Assembly (NCBI GenBank): GCA_023433755.1
Contig: JAEYUA010000046.1
Coordinates: 1 to 13,403 of the forward strand
Direction: 5' to 3'
From: Bacteroidota bacterium
GTDB lineage: Bacteria; Bacteroidota; Bacteroidia; Chitinophagales; Chitinophagaceae
DNA: 13,403 nucleotides
Shown: piece after piece, positions 1 through 7,323 of the stretch
Layout of the letters: every line of letters starts with the position of its first letter
Numbering within the stretch: position 1 is the stretch's first letter
Notes under the pieces: generated by a model
The model's input: the letters and a program-made list of their open reading frames with translations, nothing else
What the model was told of the DNA's origin: nothing
Databases searched by the model: none
Made by a program: the position numbers and the translations under genes

Positions 1-1
1 T

Positions 2-2680
2 CCTTATGCCGAGCATCCTGAAAGAGGGGTTTATAAAACTACGGATGGCGGTCAAACTTGGAACCGGATCTTATACACCAATGATACCAGCGGTTGTGCT
101 GAACTTGTAATGGATCCATCCAATCCCAATAAACTCATTGCCAATATGTGGCAGCACCGCCGTACTCCATGGAGCATGAAAAGTGGTGGCCCGGGCAGCG
201 GTTTATACATTACGGTTGATGGTGGCCGCACCTGGAAAAAACTGGGAGTGGAGAATGGTTTGCCTGCAGGCACACTGGGACGTATCGGTCTTGATTTCGC
301 ACGCAGCCAGCCAACAAGAGTGTATGCGATGGTAGAAGCAACAAAGAATGGTTTGTATAAAAGTGATGATGGTGGATTCAACTGGGAACTGGTGAACAGC
401 GATCCGCAATGGGTGACCAACAGGCCATTCTATTTCCAGGATATCCGTGTGGATACTAAAAACGAAAACAGGATTTATAGCATCCATGCTATGGTTGATA
501 TCAGCGAGGATGGAGGAAAAACATTCAGGACCCTATTACCCTATTCCGGAATTCACCCGGATCATCATGCCTGGTGGATCCATCCTGAGGATCCCAACTT
601 TATTCTTGAAGGAAATGATGGTGGTATAGGTTTATCGAGGGACCGCGGCCGTAGCTGGACCTTCAATGAAAATCTTCCTGTCGGGCAGTTTTATCACGTG
701 AATGTTGACAATGAAATACCATATAATGTTATGGGTGGCATGCAGGACAATGGTACCTGGCATGGACCTGCCTATACCTGGACCAACGGTGGCATCCGCA
801 ATTTTTACTGGAACAATGTAGGAGGCGGTGATGGATTTGATGCCATGCCCGATCCTGATAATGCCGACTGGGTTTACAGCATGAGCCAGGGCGGAAACCT
901 GGGTAAGGTGAATTATAAAACAGGTGAAAGATGGTTTCTGAAACCACCGGCCCTGGATACCAATACAAGGCTCCGTTTCAACTGGAACTCCGCGATCGCG
1001 CAGGATCCTTTTGAAAAGAATGTGATTTATTATGGCAGCCAGTATGTGCACCGCAGTAATGACAAAGGCGCAAGCTGGCAGATCATTTCACCGGATCTTA
1101 CTACCAATGATCCTTCCAAATATGACCAGTCAAATAATGGTGGTCTTACACTTGATATCACGGGCGCTGAAAACCATTGCACCATTCTCGCGATAGAACC
1201 TTCCGCAATTGAAAAAGGTTTGATATGGGTGGGAACTGATGATGGCAATGTGCAGTTGACAAGAGATGGTGGCAAAACCTGGACGAGTTTCCGTGGAAAA
1301 ATTCCCGGCATGACAGCAGGCGCATGGATCCCGCAAATCAGGGCATCAAGGCATCATGCAGGCGAGGCATTTGTTGTGGTGAATGATTACCGGCGCGGTG
1401 ATTTCAAACCATATATTTTCCGTACAAAAGATTATGGCAAAACCTGGAGCAATATGCTGCAGAATAAAAATATCCAGGGTTATGCTTTGTGTGTGCTGCC
1501 CGATCCTGTTGAACCTAATCTCATTTTCGCAGGTACGGAACATGGAGTATGGGTGAGCATGGATAATGGTAATTCTTTTGTGCACTGGAAGACGGAAGAA
1601 TTTCCAGCGGTTTCAACCTTTGACATGGTGCAGCAGGAGCGGGAAGCCGATCTCGTAATCGCCACTTTCGGCAGGGCATTGTGGGTGGTGGATGATATCA
1701 GGCCTTTGCGAAAATTCGCAGCCAATAATGGAAAGGTTTTTACAAAAGCCATTACAGTATTCCAGGCTCCAGAAGCTTACCAGGCCAATTACAGGCCTGC
1801 GCCTGGATATGACTGGAGCACCTATGGATTGTATGGAGCGGATAACCGCGGCCGTGGTGCCTCCATCAGCTATTTTGTGAACCAGCCTGCAAAAGCCGGT
1901 ACTGCATCAGCGGGGAAAGCAGACTCTGTTACGGTGCAGATCTTCAATGAAAAAAATGAAGTGATCCGGAACCTCAAATGGAAGGCTGCACCGGGTTTGA
2001 ACAGGAATAGCTGGGGCATGGAAGAAAGAGGATTCCGCCAGCCTGGTGGCAGGGGTCGTTTTGGTGGTGGCGGCGGTAGTGGAGAACCGGGGGGCATGCA
2101 GGTATTTCCCGGCACTTATAAAGTTGTCATGCAATATGCAAATGATAAAGACAGCACGTTGGTCACTATCAAAGATGATCCGCGGCTGAATAAAACTGAA
2201 ACTGTAAGGCTTGCACAAAAAACAATGTTGGAGCGCTTAAGAAAATCATCTGACAGGTTGCTGACAGGTATGGACCGTCTTACAGAATCCGAAGAGCTGC
2301 TTAATAAAATCACTGCCCAATTGAGAGGCTTGAGAGGAAAAGAAATTGATTCCCTGCGCAGGTCAACCACAGCCATGCAGGATTCCATCAAAAATATCAG
2401 GGAATACATCAATGGAAGAAATTCTGATAAGCAGGGATTGTCAAGGCCACTCGGACAGGTAACTGTAATGGGAAGCATGCAAACCGCGCAGCAATATATT
2501 ATTTCAAAGAGTGTGGCGCCGGGCGTGCAGGAAGAAACACTGGTGAAAAACGCGGAAGCGCATATTGATGCGGCTGTAAAAAGAATCAATGCTTTTTACA
2601 CCGGGAAGTGGACGAATTACAGGAGACAGGTGGAGAATACGAAAGTGAATTTGTTTAAGGATTATGATGAAATAAAATGA
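2..2680 (+). CDS. Secreted VPS10/sortilin-like BNR-repeat protein (5' partial)
   Basis: The reading frame is open from base 2, so the first ATG at 110 is internal and the true start lies left of the window; 892 residues are visible. About nine Asp-box (BNR) motifs of the form S/T-x-D-x-G-x-T-W are spread along the first two thirds, for example TTDGGQTW, TVDGGRTW, SDDGGFNW, TRDGGKTW and TKDYGKTW. This is the signature of the VPS10/sortilin-type propeller found in large secreted 'glycosyl hydrolase' annotations of Bacteroidota. A glycine-rich linker (about 2050-2095) leads to a charged, mostly helical C-terminal region (about 2190-2680) that may form a coiled coil. The family is extracellular or periplasmic; the substrate is unknown and hydrolase activity is not demonstrated by the motif. 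No T9SS sorting domain is visible at the C-terminus. The gene is followed by a hairpin at 2736-2760. Confidence 0.88.
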   Translation, partial: PYAEHPERGVYKTTDGGQTWNRILYTNDTSGCAELVMDPSNPNKLIANMWQHRRTPWSMKSGGPGSGLYITVDGGRTWKKLGVENGLPAGTLGRIGLDFARSQPTRVYAMVEATKNGLYKSDDGGFNWELVNSDPQWVTNRPFYFQDIRVDTKNENRIYSIHAMVDISEDGGKTFRTLLPYSGIHPDHHAWWIHPEDPNFILEGNDGGIGLSRDRGRSWTFNENLPVGQFYHVNVDNEIPYNVMGGMQDNGTWHGPAYTWTNGGIRNFYWNNVGGGDGFDAMPDPDNADWVYSMSQGGNLGKVNYKTGERWFLKPPALDTNTRLRFNWNSAIAQDPFEKNVIYYGSQYVHRSNDKGASWQIISPDLTTNDPSKYDQSNNGGLTLDITGAENHCTILAIEPSAIEKGLIWVGTDDGNVQLTRDGGKTWTSFRGKIPGMTAGAWIPQIRASRHHAGEAFVVVNDYRRGDFKPYIFRTKDYGKTWSNMLQNKNIQGYALCVLPDPVEPNLIFAGTEHGVWVSMDNGNSFVHWKTEEFPAVSTFDMVQQEREADLVIATFGRALWVVDDIRPLRKFAANNGKVFTKAITVFQAPEAYQANYRPAPGYDWSTYGLYGADNRGRGASISYFVNQPAKAGTASAGKADSVTVQIFNEKNEVIRNLKWKAAPGLNRNSWGMEERGFRQPGGRGRFGGGGGSGEPGGMQVFPGTYKVVMQYANDKDSTLVTIKDDPRLNKTETVRLAQKTMLERLRKSSDRLLTGMDRLTESEELLNKITAQLRGLRGKEIDSLRRSTTAMQDSIKNIREYINGRNSDKQGLSRPLGQVTVMGSMQTAQQYIISKSVAPGVQEETLVKNAEAHIDAAVKRINAFYTGKWTNYRRQVENTKVNLFKDYDEIK

Positions 2681-2984
2681 GAGGCTGTTGGCTTTTTGGC
2701 CGATGGCCTTTGGCTCAACTGGCAACCTGATATTAGCCTGCCTTCTTGTTGAAGGCAGGCTTATTTGATCTTTGCGATTTTGCATCTTTGCGTGCACTGA
2801 TTGAGCAGAGGCTGCTCATTGCTTGCAGCGCTTTACCAAAAAAAAAATAAACACCCGGTTTTGATGATACCAGGCAGTTGTTTACGATATACTGTTTCCT
2901 GATCCTGTTCTCCAGGATAAATTACCCCAACAGGTGATTGACCTGGTTTGAAACAGATAATAGCTTCATCAAAATTTGACAAAC
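2681..2984. other. Intergenic region, 304 bases, with hairpins and a short direct repeat
   Basis: No gene is visible. Besides the terminator-like hairpin at 2736-2760, the region holds a 9-base direct repeat ATCTTTGCG at 2768-2776 and 2784-2792. A 7-bp hairpin (TGAGCAG, loop AGG, CTGCTCA) lies at 2802-2818, followed by a run of ten A at about 2838. The stretch just after the upstream stop (2683-2720) is a low-complexity run of GGC-containing words. No convincing TAnnTTTG promoter was found for the downstream lipoprotein gene; AAAATTTG at 2972-2979 is one mismatch away but lies only five bases before the start. Confidence 0.6.
2736..2760 (+). terminator. Hairpin downstream of the VPS10-like gene
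   Basis: A perfect 10-bp stem (GCCTGCCTTC / GAAGGCAGGC) with a TTGTT loop lies 55 bases after the stop. It is followed by TTATTTGATCTTTG, a T-rich but imperfect tail. It is a plausible Rho-independent terminator; the weak T-tract keeps confidence moderate. Confidence 0.6.
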
Positions 2985-4124
2985 ATGAAAAATATGTTCC
3001 TGGCACTGACCCTGGCGATAAGCCTGATCGCCTGCAAGAAAGATACCTCCCCTGACCCTCCTCCTCCGCCTCCACCCACCAACGTTCCGCAAGTTGATAA
3101 TGCCGTTGCATCGTTTATGACCACTCATAATGTTCCCGGGCTTTCACTTGCCGTCACTAAGAACGGAAAGCTGGTCTATGCAAAGAGTTATGGAAAAGCT
3201 GATGTAGGGGCGAATACTGACGTGAGCAATAACAGCTTGTTCCGTATTGCCAGTGTTTCTAAACCTGTTACCGGCATCGCCATCATGAAAATGGTGGAAG
3301 CCGGGCAACTCAACCTGGATGCCAAAGTTTTTGGAACAGGAAACATACTTGGTACTACCTATGGCAACACACCATATGGTCCAAATATTACCAATATTAC
3401 GGTGAGGCAGTTACTGCAGCATACAGCAGGTGGATGGCCCAATGATGGTAACGATCCTATGTTTACGAACCAGGCCATGAACCATGCCCAATTGATTTCA
3501 TGGACACTGAATAACAGGCCACTCACCCATACGCCTGGTACCAACTATGCTTATTCTAATTTTGGTTATGCCGTACTGGGCAGGGTGATTGAAAAAATCT
3601 CCGGCCAAACCTATGAACAATATGTAAAAACGAATGTGCTGCAGCCAGCGGGCATTACAACGATGACCATTGGTGGTGATACCGAAGCAGACCGTAAACC
3701 CAATGAAGTGAAATATTATGGACAGGGTGGACAAAATCCTTATATCTACAAAATTGCAAGGATGGATGCGCATGGAGGCTGGATCGCAAGCGCTACTGAT
3801 CTTGCCAAACTGCTAGTGAGAGTGGATGGATTCAATACCAAGCCAGATATTCTTTCCACAGCTTCCATCAATACTATGGTGGCGCCTTCTTCGGTAGCTA
3901 ATTATGCATTGGGCTGGAGCGTGAACAATGCCAACAACTGGTGGCATATGGGAAGTCTGCCTGGTACAGCTACCATGATCGTGAGGGCGAATAATGGTTT
4001 CAACTGGGTAATACTTACCAATACAAGGGCGGTAAGCAACAGCTATCTTACTGATTTGGATGGTTTGTTATGGCCTGCCGTGAATAATGCGAGTACACCC
4101 TGGCCTGATGTGGATTTGTTTTGA
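2985..4124 (+). CDS. Lipoprotein serine hydrolase, beta-lactamase class C / PBP4-like family
   Basis: The 379-residue protein starts at the ATG at 2985; a TTG three codons earlier (2976) is less likely because the ATG gives a clean signal peptide. That signal (residues 1-16) ends in a lipobox SLIAC with Cys17 as the lipidated residue, followed by KKD and a proline-run linker (PDPPPPPPP), so the enzyme should be tethered to a membrane with the domain outside the cytoplasm. The serine beta-lactamase/DD-peptidase motifs are in order: S90-V-S-K93 (SxxK nucleophile), Y190-S-N192 (YxN), and H321-M-G near the C-terminus in the place of KTG. These fit the large Beta-lactamase (PF00144) family of esterases, peptidases and D-aminopeptidases. 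The motifs alone do not say which substrate is used, and resistance to beta-lactams should not be inferred. It faces obg tail to tail. Confidence 0.92.
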   Translation: MKNMFLALTLAISLIACKKDTSPDPPPPPPPTNVPQVDNAVASFMTTHNVPGLSLAVTKNGKLVYAKSYGKADVGANTDVSNNSLFRIASVSKPVTGIAIMKMVEAGQLNLDAKVFGTGNILGTTYGNTPYGPNITNITVRQLLQHTAGGWPNDGNDPMFTNQAMNHAQLISWTLNNRPLTHTPGTNYAYSNFGYAVLGRVIEKISGQTYEQYVKTNVLQPAGITTMTIGGDTEADRKPNEVKYYGQGGQNPYIYKIARMDAHGGWIASATDLAKLLVRVDGFNTKPDILSTASINTMVAPSSVANYALGWSVNNANNWWHMGSLPGTATMIVRANNGFNWVILTNTRAVSNSYLTDLDGLLWPAVNNASTPWPDVDLF

Positions 4125-4125
4125 G

Positions 4126-4227
4126 TTTTTTTTACCGCCAAGAAAGAAGGACACAAAGGTTTCGCTAAGGAAATCCATTTTTTAAATACTTTCATTGGCG
4201 CCCTTCTTTCTTGGCGGTGAAAAAAAA
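4126..4227. repeat. Long inverted repeat between convergent genes
   Basis: The left half is eight T (4126-4133) then ACCGCCAAGAAAGAAGG (4134-4150). The right half is CCTTCTTTCTTGGCGGT (4202-4218), one unpaired G, then eight A (4220-4227). The arms pair perfectly over 17 bp and, past the single bulge, over eight more A-T pairs; the loop is 51 bases. It exactly fills the gap between the stop of the serine hydrolase gene (4124) and the stop of obg (4228), so it may act as a two-way transcription barrier. No T-tract follows the stem in either direction, so it is not a textbook Rho-independent terminator. The left arm and loop (CCAAGAAAGAAGG, ACACAAAGG, CGCTAAGG) resemble dispersed intergenic repeats I associate with Bacteroidota genomes; that resemblance is from memory. 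Confidence 0.85.
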
Positions 4228-5226
4228 TTACCTGGACTCATTCAAAACCTTCCACAACAAATCTTTCAGCTCCTGGATATTTTTTTGTGTAACAGATGAA
4301 ATAAAAATATTCGGGATATGATCAGGCAATTCTTTTTTGATCTCTTTCATCAGTTCTTCATCCAGCATATCAGATTTACTGATGGCGATCACAAATTGCT
4401 TATGCAGTAATTCAGGATTGTATTCTTCCAGTTCATTCAGTAATATGTCAAATTCTTTCCGGTGATCTTTGCTATCGGCAGGAATTAAAAAAAGCAAAAC
4501 AGAATTTCTTTCAATATGCCTCAGGAAACGGTGACCCAATCCTTTACCTTCTGCGGCACCCTCAATAATCCCTGGGAGATCCGCAATACAAAAACTTTTC
4601 GCATCCCTGTATTCCACCATACCCAGTTGAGGGGTAAGTGTGGTAAAGGCATAATCGGCAATCTTCGGTTTGGCCGCAGTAATTACAGATAGCAAGGTTG
4701 ATTTACCGGCATTGGGAAAACCTACCAGTCCAACATCAGCAAGAACTTTCAGTTCAAGTACTTTCCAGCCTTCAATACCAGGCAGCCCCGGTTGTGCATG
4801 TTCCGGCGCCTGGTTGGTTGGGGTTTTAAAATTGGTATTGCCCAGCCCCCCTTTGCCACCTGGCAGCCAGATCTGTTCTTCACCATCATGTAGAATTTCA
4901 GCTTCTTTTTCACCGGTCTCTTCATCCCTTGCAATGGTACCCAATGGCACTTCCAGGATCACATCTTTACCATATCGCCCGGTACGGTTGTTATCGCTGC
5001 CTCTCTCACCATCTTCGGCAATCACATTCTTATGATATCTCAAGTGTAAGAGCGTCCATAGGTTGCGGTTACCTCTTAAAATGATATGACCGCCTCTTCC
5101 GCCATCACCTCCGTCGGGACCTCCCATAGCGGTGATTTTATCTCTCCGGAAGTGTTTGATACCGGCTCCGCCATGACCACTTTTACAAAAGACCCTGATC
5201 TGGTCTACGAAATTGCTCTTCTCCAA
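4228..5226 (-). CDS. obg: GTPase Obg (ribosome assembly GTPase)
   Basis: This is a 332-residue Obg/CgtA GTPase, which acts on the 50S ribosomal subunit and is usually essential. The N-terminal glycine-rich Obg fold is clear (GHGGAG, GGPDGGDGGRGGH, residues 18-47), then the G domain: P-loop G169-FPNAGKS-T177, switch region around TTLTPQ, D216LPG219, S283KSD286 in the place of NKxD, and SSV at 310-312. It ends right after the G domain, without the extra C-terminal domain of some Firmicutes Obg. The chosen start is TTG at 5226, giving MEKSNFVDQ, which matches the usual Obg N-terminus. The nearest in-frame ATG (5304) would add 26 non-family residues, lies upstream of the likely promoter and overlaps the divergent gene at 5276. 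Confidence 0.95.
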   Translation of the reverse strand: MEKSNFVDQIRVFCKSGHGGAGIKHFRRDKITAMGGPDGGDGGRGGHIILRGNRNLWTLLHLRYHKNVIAEDGERGSDNNRTGRYGKDVILEVPLGTIARDEETGEKEAEILHDGEEQIWLPGGKGGLGNTNFKTPTNQAPEHAQPGLPGIEGWKVLELKVLADVGLVGFPNAGKSTLLSVITAAKPKIADYAFTTLTPQLGMVEYRDAKSFCIADLPGIIEGAAEGKGLGHRFLRHIERNSVLLFLIPADSKDHRKEFDILLNELEEYNPELLHKQFVIAISKSDMLDEELMKEIKKELPDHIPNIFISSVTQKNIQELKDLLWKVLNESR

Positions 5227-5247
5227 AAGGTATTGTTTTTGCTTGCA

Positions 5248-5255
5248 CAAAGATA
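5248..5255 (-). promoter_or_regulatory. Candidate -7 box for obg
   Basis: On the minus strand this reads TATCTTTG, an exact match to the Bacteroidota -7 consensus TAnnTTTG, 21 bases before the TTG start of obg. A TTG -33 element at the usual spacing (about 17-23 bases) is not evident: the nearest upstream TTGs are 12 and 27 bases away. It supports the short TTG-start reading of obg. Confidence 0.5.
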
Positions 5256-5275
5256 TTCGTGAATAATCAAGGTCT

Positions 5276-5626
5276 ATGAAATCAATTTTGTTTACCCTAA
5301 CCATCTTCCTGGTCATTGCTGCTAACAAATGCCGGAAAGAAAATCTTCCGCAGATTCCTGCCTGCATCCAGTCTAAAATCGATGCTATCAAAAATGAACC
5401 CTCCTTTAATCCTCCCGCTGTGGTGAAAGAATATAATTATGCCGGACGGCGTGTATTTTATTTTTCAAGTGATTGCTGCGACCAGTATGATATGGTGGTT
5501 GATGAGAACTGTAATGCGGTATGTGCTCCCAGTGGAGGTATTACTGGTAAGGGTGATGGAAAATGTGCTGATTTTTTCGAGATCGCGAGAGAGGTGGGAG
5601 TGGTTTGGAGGGATTCTGAACCTTGA
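5276..5626 (+). CDS. Small secreted cysteine-rich protein, DUF6970-like
   Basis: The 116-residue protein has a hydrophobic N-terminal signal (residues 2-15) followed by a cysteine (KC, residue 19). This is possibly a degenerate lipobox, though AANKC lacks the usual small residue before the Cys. The mature part has a CCDQYD motif, a second Cys pair (NCNAVC), and the strongly conserved-looking APSGGITGKGDGKCADFF. I recognise this pattern as the DUF6970 family of Bacteroidota, from memory. The function is unknown; the even set of cysteines suggests disulfides or a bound metal outside the cytoplasm. It is divergent from obg with only 49 bases between the starts. A weak AAGG lies seven bases before the ATG. 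The last codons and the stop lie inside one arm of an inverted repeat (5616-5629). Confidence 0.72.
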   Translation: MKSILFTLTIFLVIAANKCRKENLPQIPACIQSKIDAIKNEPSFNPPAVVKEYNYAGRRVFYFSSDCCDQYDMVVDENCNAVCAPSGGITGKGDGKCADFFEIAREVGVVWRDSEP

Positions 5627-5629
5627 TTT

Positions 5630-5906
5630 TTGGATTTATGGATTTGTAAGAAAGAGAAAACACATGCGGTTATATTTAACATTCTTTACAAGAACTTAAT
5701 AGAAAAGACAGGTATTCGCTAAAGCATTTGCGGCAGGCAAACGGAAGTCACAGCCTGGGATAAGGCCAATAAAACTCATAGAAGACCGCCCTTGATAAGG
5801 CGTCAGCAGCACGCAGTTGCTAACAAAGGCAAAATAAATTTTAGACTTAATTGATTCTTTAAATCATTTAGCATTCCCTTATTTCTTCTCAATCTTTTCA
5901 TCCCAT
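5630..5906. other. Gene-free stretch between inverted repeats
   Basis: No coding region is supported here. The ends (5630-5715 and 5822-5906) are AT-rich and unremarkable. The centre (5716-5821) is richer in G and C and carries the hairpins annotated as a candidate RNA. Stop codons occur in all frames, so if this is a relic of a gene or insertion element it is too decayed to read. Confidence 0.5.
5716..5821. ncRNA. Candidate structured RNA or insertion-element relic
   Basis: Three local hairpins follow each other. CAGGC (5734-5738) pairs with GCCTG (5753-5757). GAC-C-GCC (5784-5790) pairs with GGCGTC (5799-5804) with one bulged C. AGCAGC (5805-5810) pairs with GTTGCT (5816-5821), with one G-T pair, around an ACGCA loop. 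The segment is non-coding and compositionally distinct from its AT-rich flanks. It matches none of tRNA, tmRNA, RNase P or SRP RNA that I can recognise. The strand is not determined; a bridge-RNA-like remnant of an IS110-type element is one speculative reading. Confidence 0.25.
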
Positions 5907-5922
5907 AAATCAAGGTTCAGAC

Positions 5923-5954
5923 AAAAAAAACGCCGGCTTACGGGCCAGCGTTTT
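5923..5954 (-). terminator. Rho-independent terminator of the leftward block
   Basis: On the minus strand a stem AAAACGC-T-GGC, loop CCGTAA, GCC-G-GCGTTTT (seven plus three pairs around one mismatch) is followed directly by a run of eight T. It lies 28 bases after the stop of the T9SS-sorted protein gene and is the first convincing terminator seen downstream of paaB, so it may close the whole leftward transcription unit. Confidence 0.8.
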
Positions 5955-5982
5955 CGTCAGAGGGCTCAGTTCTTCCAAAGAT

Positions 5983-7248
5983 TTACTGAACCACAACTTT
6001 TTCTGTATACACTGATTGTGATTTGCTGTCAAATACTTTTATCATGTACACACCACGTGCATTGGATTTATCGAGAGAGATCACCTGCACCTGGTTCTCT
6101 GTATTGATCGTTATCCTTTTCTGGCTCACACTTCTTCCCAGCACATCTGTCAGCTCCAGCACATAATTGCCCAGGGGCACTTTCCTGAACTGCACCGTAA
6201 CCTGGTCGCCGGTTACAGGGTTGGGATAAACACCCACCTGGTAGGCAAGTGCCTGGTTGTTTTTTCTTGCATCAGGAAAAGGTTCAGGATTCAGGGCAGG
6301 AAGTACAGGATCTTTTTTGGGTTCAGCCAGGAAATTACTATTGGCCAGGTCTGAACTTTTGAAAATTCCATTGACGGCAGCATAAGGCCTGGCCGACCAG
6401 TCGCGTGGATTCACCACGAAATAAGTGCTGGCATCCACAGCGCTGCTCACCAATAAATTGCCATCACCATCTACCACTGCTCCATTTGTTGTAAATGTGG
6501 GTGTAAGACCGCTGATGCTTCCAACATGGGTGGCCACTTTTGTTGAAGTATTCACACGGAACACATGATTTCTGGCGGAAAGAATGAAAAGATTTCCCTT
6601 GTCATCGGAGATCATATCACCGCCAAAACTGGTGCAGCGGTTGTGAATGGAGATTCCATTGTTGGAAGGATCATCAACCAATCCGCCCAGCAGTTCAATC
6701 CTTGTTTTTTTGCCGGTTGAAAAACGTACCAGGGTATTTCCATCGTTCGTTATGGCATAACCGTAACCGTCAGGTGCGATCACCATCCTTGTAACAATAC
6801 GACCTTCGTCGTTATGCATGTGTCCCTGTTTGGAGAAACCTTCACCTGATACATAATATACTTTCATCGTCTTCAGGTCAATATAACGTAGCTGGTCAAC
6901 AAACATCGGTGTGTAATAAAGCCTGTTGTTTTTACGGTCATAAGCAGCGGCTGCGACCCCTGTGGTAAATGGCGCATGCAGGTTATTACCCCATTTGGCA
7001 TCTGCCTGCAGGGTTAACTGTTTTTTGGTAGCCGCGTCAAAAACCATGGTCTGTGGATTGGTGCCATTGAGGAGTACATCACTGTACTGGCCTGTCCTCA
7101 GGTCCAGCCTGCGCAGGGCATTCCAACCCGATCCCTCTTTGGATACATCGGTAATGGCATAAGCGAAATGGTCGTTTTGTGCATGTAAGAGCGCAGTGCT
7201 TAAAGAAAAAGAAGCCAATAAGAGTGCAGCAGGTAAAACTCTTCTCAT
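5983..7248 (-). CDS. T9SS-exported protein with propeller-like body and C-terminal sorting domain
   Basis: The 421-residue protein has a Sec signal peptide (MRR, hydrophobic stretch, cleavage near HAQ at residue 24). A body of repeated short beta-rich segments follows, for example NRLYYTPMF, GYAITNDG, GNLFILSA and GNLLVSSA, suggesting a beta-propeller. The type A T9SS sorting domain (about residues 336-421) starts at VYPNPV and contains VLGRSV and GVYMIKV, ending in EKVVVQ. Such proteins cross the outer membrane through the type IX system and are released or anchored at the surface. The ligand or activity is unknown; no enzyme motif was seen. It is the last gene of the leftward block, 75 bases after paaY, and may have its own promoter (see the motif at 7276-7314). 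Confidence 0.88.
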   Translation of the reverse strand: MRRVLPAALLLASFSLSTALLHAQNDHFAYAITDVSKEGSGWNALRRLDLRTGQYSDVLLNGTNPQTMVFDAATKKQLTLQADAKWGNNLHAPFTTGVAAAAYDRKNNRLYYTPMFVDQLRYIDLKTMKVYYVSGEGFSKQGHMHNDEGRIVTRMVIAPDGYGYAITNDGNTLVRFSTGKKTRIELLGGLVDDPSNNGISIHNRCTSFGGDMISDDKGNLFILSARNHVFRVNTSTKVATHVGSISGLTPTFTTNGAVVDGDGNLLVSSAVDASTYFVVNPRDWSARPYAAVNGIFKSSDLANSNFLAEPKKDPVLPALNPEPFPDARKNNQALAYQVGVYPNPVTGDQVTVQFRKVPLGNYVLELTDVLGRSVSQKRITINTENQVQVISLDKSNARGVYMIKVFDSKSQSVYTEKVVVQ

Positions 7249-7275
7249 AATCTTGATTTAGCGGTTAATTGAATT

Positions 7276-7314
7276 TTAAGTTACGAAAAATTGATGCAGC
7301 CCCCGGGGTTTTTT
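7276..7314 (-). promoter_or_regulatory. Shared upstream motif, copy 1
   Basis: Plus-strand words TTAAGTTAC (7276-7284), TGATGCAGC (7292-7300) and CCCCGGGGTTTTTT (7301-7314) lie 28-66 bases upstream of the T9SS protein start. The same words in the same order occur at 8644-8685, upstream of the membrane protein gene. The conserved position before two start codons suggests a promoter or leader element. On the minus strand the start-proximal word reads GTAACTTAA, a weak relative of the TAnnTTTG box. Confidence 0.4.
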
Positions 7315-7323
7315 CACATCTTT

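Larger units (their letters stand above)
5616..5920. repeat. 14-bp inverted repeat pair flanking a gene-free segment
   Basis: CTGAACCTTGATTT at 5616-5629 is matched by its exact reverse complement AAATCAAGGTTCAG at 5907-5920. The arms enclose 277 bases, and both are followed toward the inside by GGATT/ATGG-type sequence (for example TGGATTTATGG at 5631). The left arm covers the end and stop of the DUF6970-like gene. The motif resembles dispersed intergenic repeats of Bacteroidota. No target duplication or transposase is seen. Confidence 0.65.

Noticed and set aside
1870..2589. Leftward open frames inside the VPS10-like gene
   Set aside because: They are antisense shadows of a clearly coding frame with BNR motifs; composition and residues show no domain.
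2985..4124. Beta-lactam resistance gene
   Set aside because: The SxxK and YxN motifs define a broad serine hydrolase family, and the third motif is HMG rather than KTG. Nothing in the sequence indicates beta-lactam hydrolysis.
4126..4227. Ordinary Rho-independent terminator
   Set aside because: The T and A runs are on the outer ends of the arms and pair with each other; no T-tract follows the stem on either strand.
4670..5035. Rightward 121-residue open frame inside obg
   Set aside because: It is antisense to the conserved Obg domains, has no start signal and no family features.
4228..5391. Long obg form of 387 residues
   Set aside because: The added 55 residues are not part of Obg, overlap the divergent gene and lie upstream of the likely promoter.
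5716..5821. tRNA, tmRNA, RNase P or SRP RNA gene
   Set aside because: None of the hallmark sequences or the cloverleaf arrangement could be found; only local hairpins are visible.
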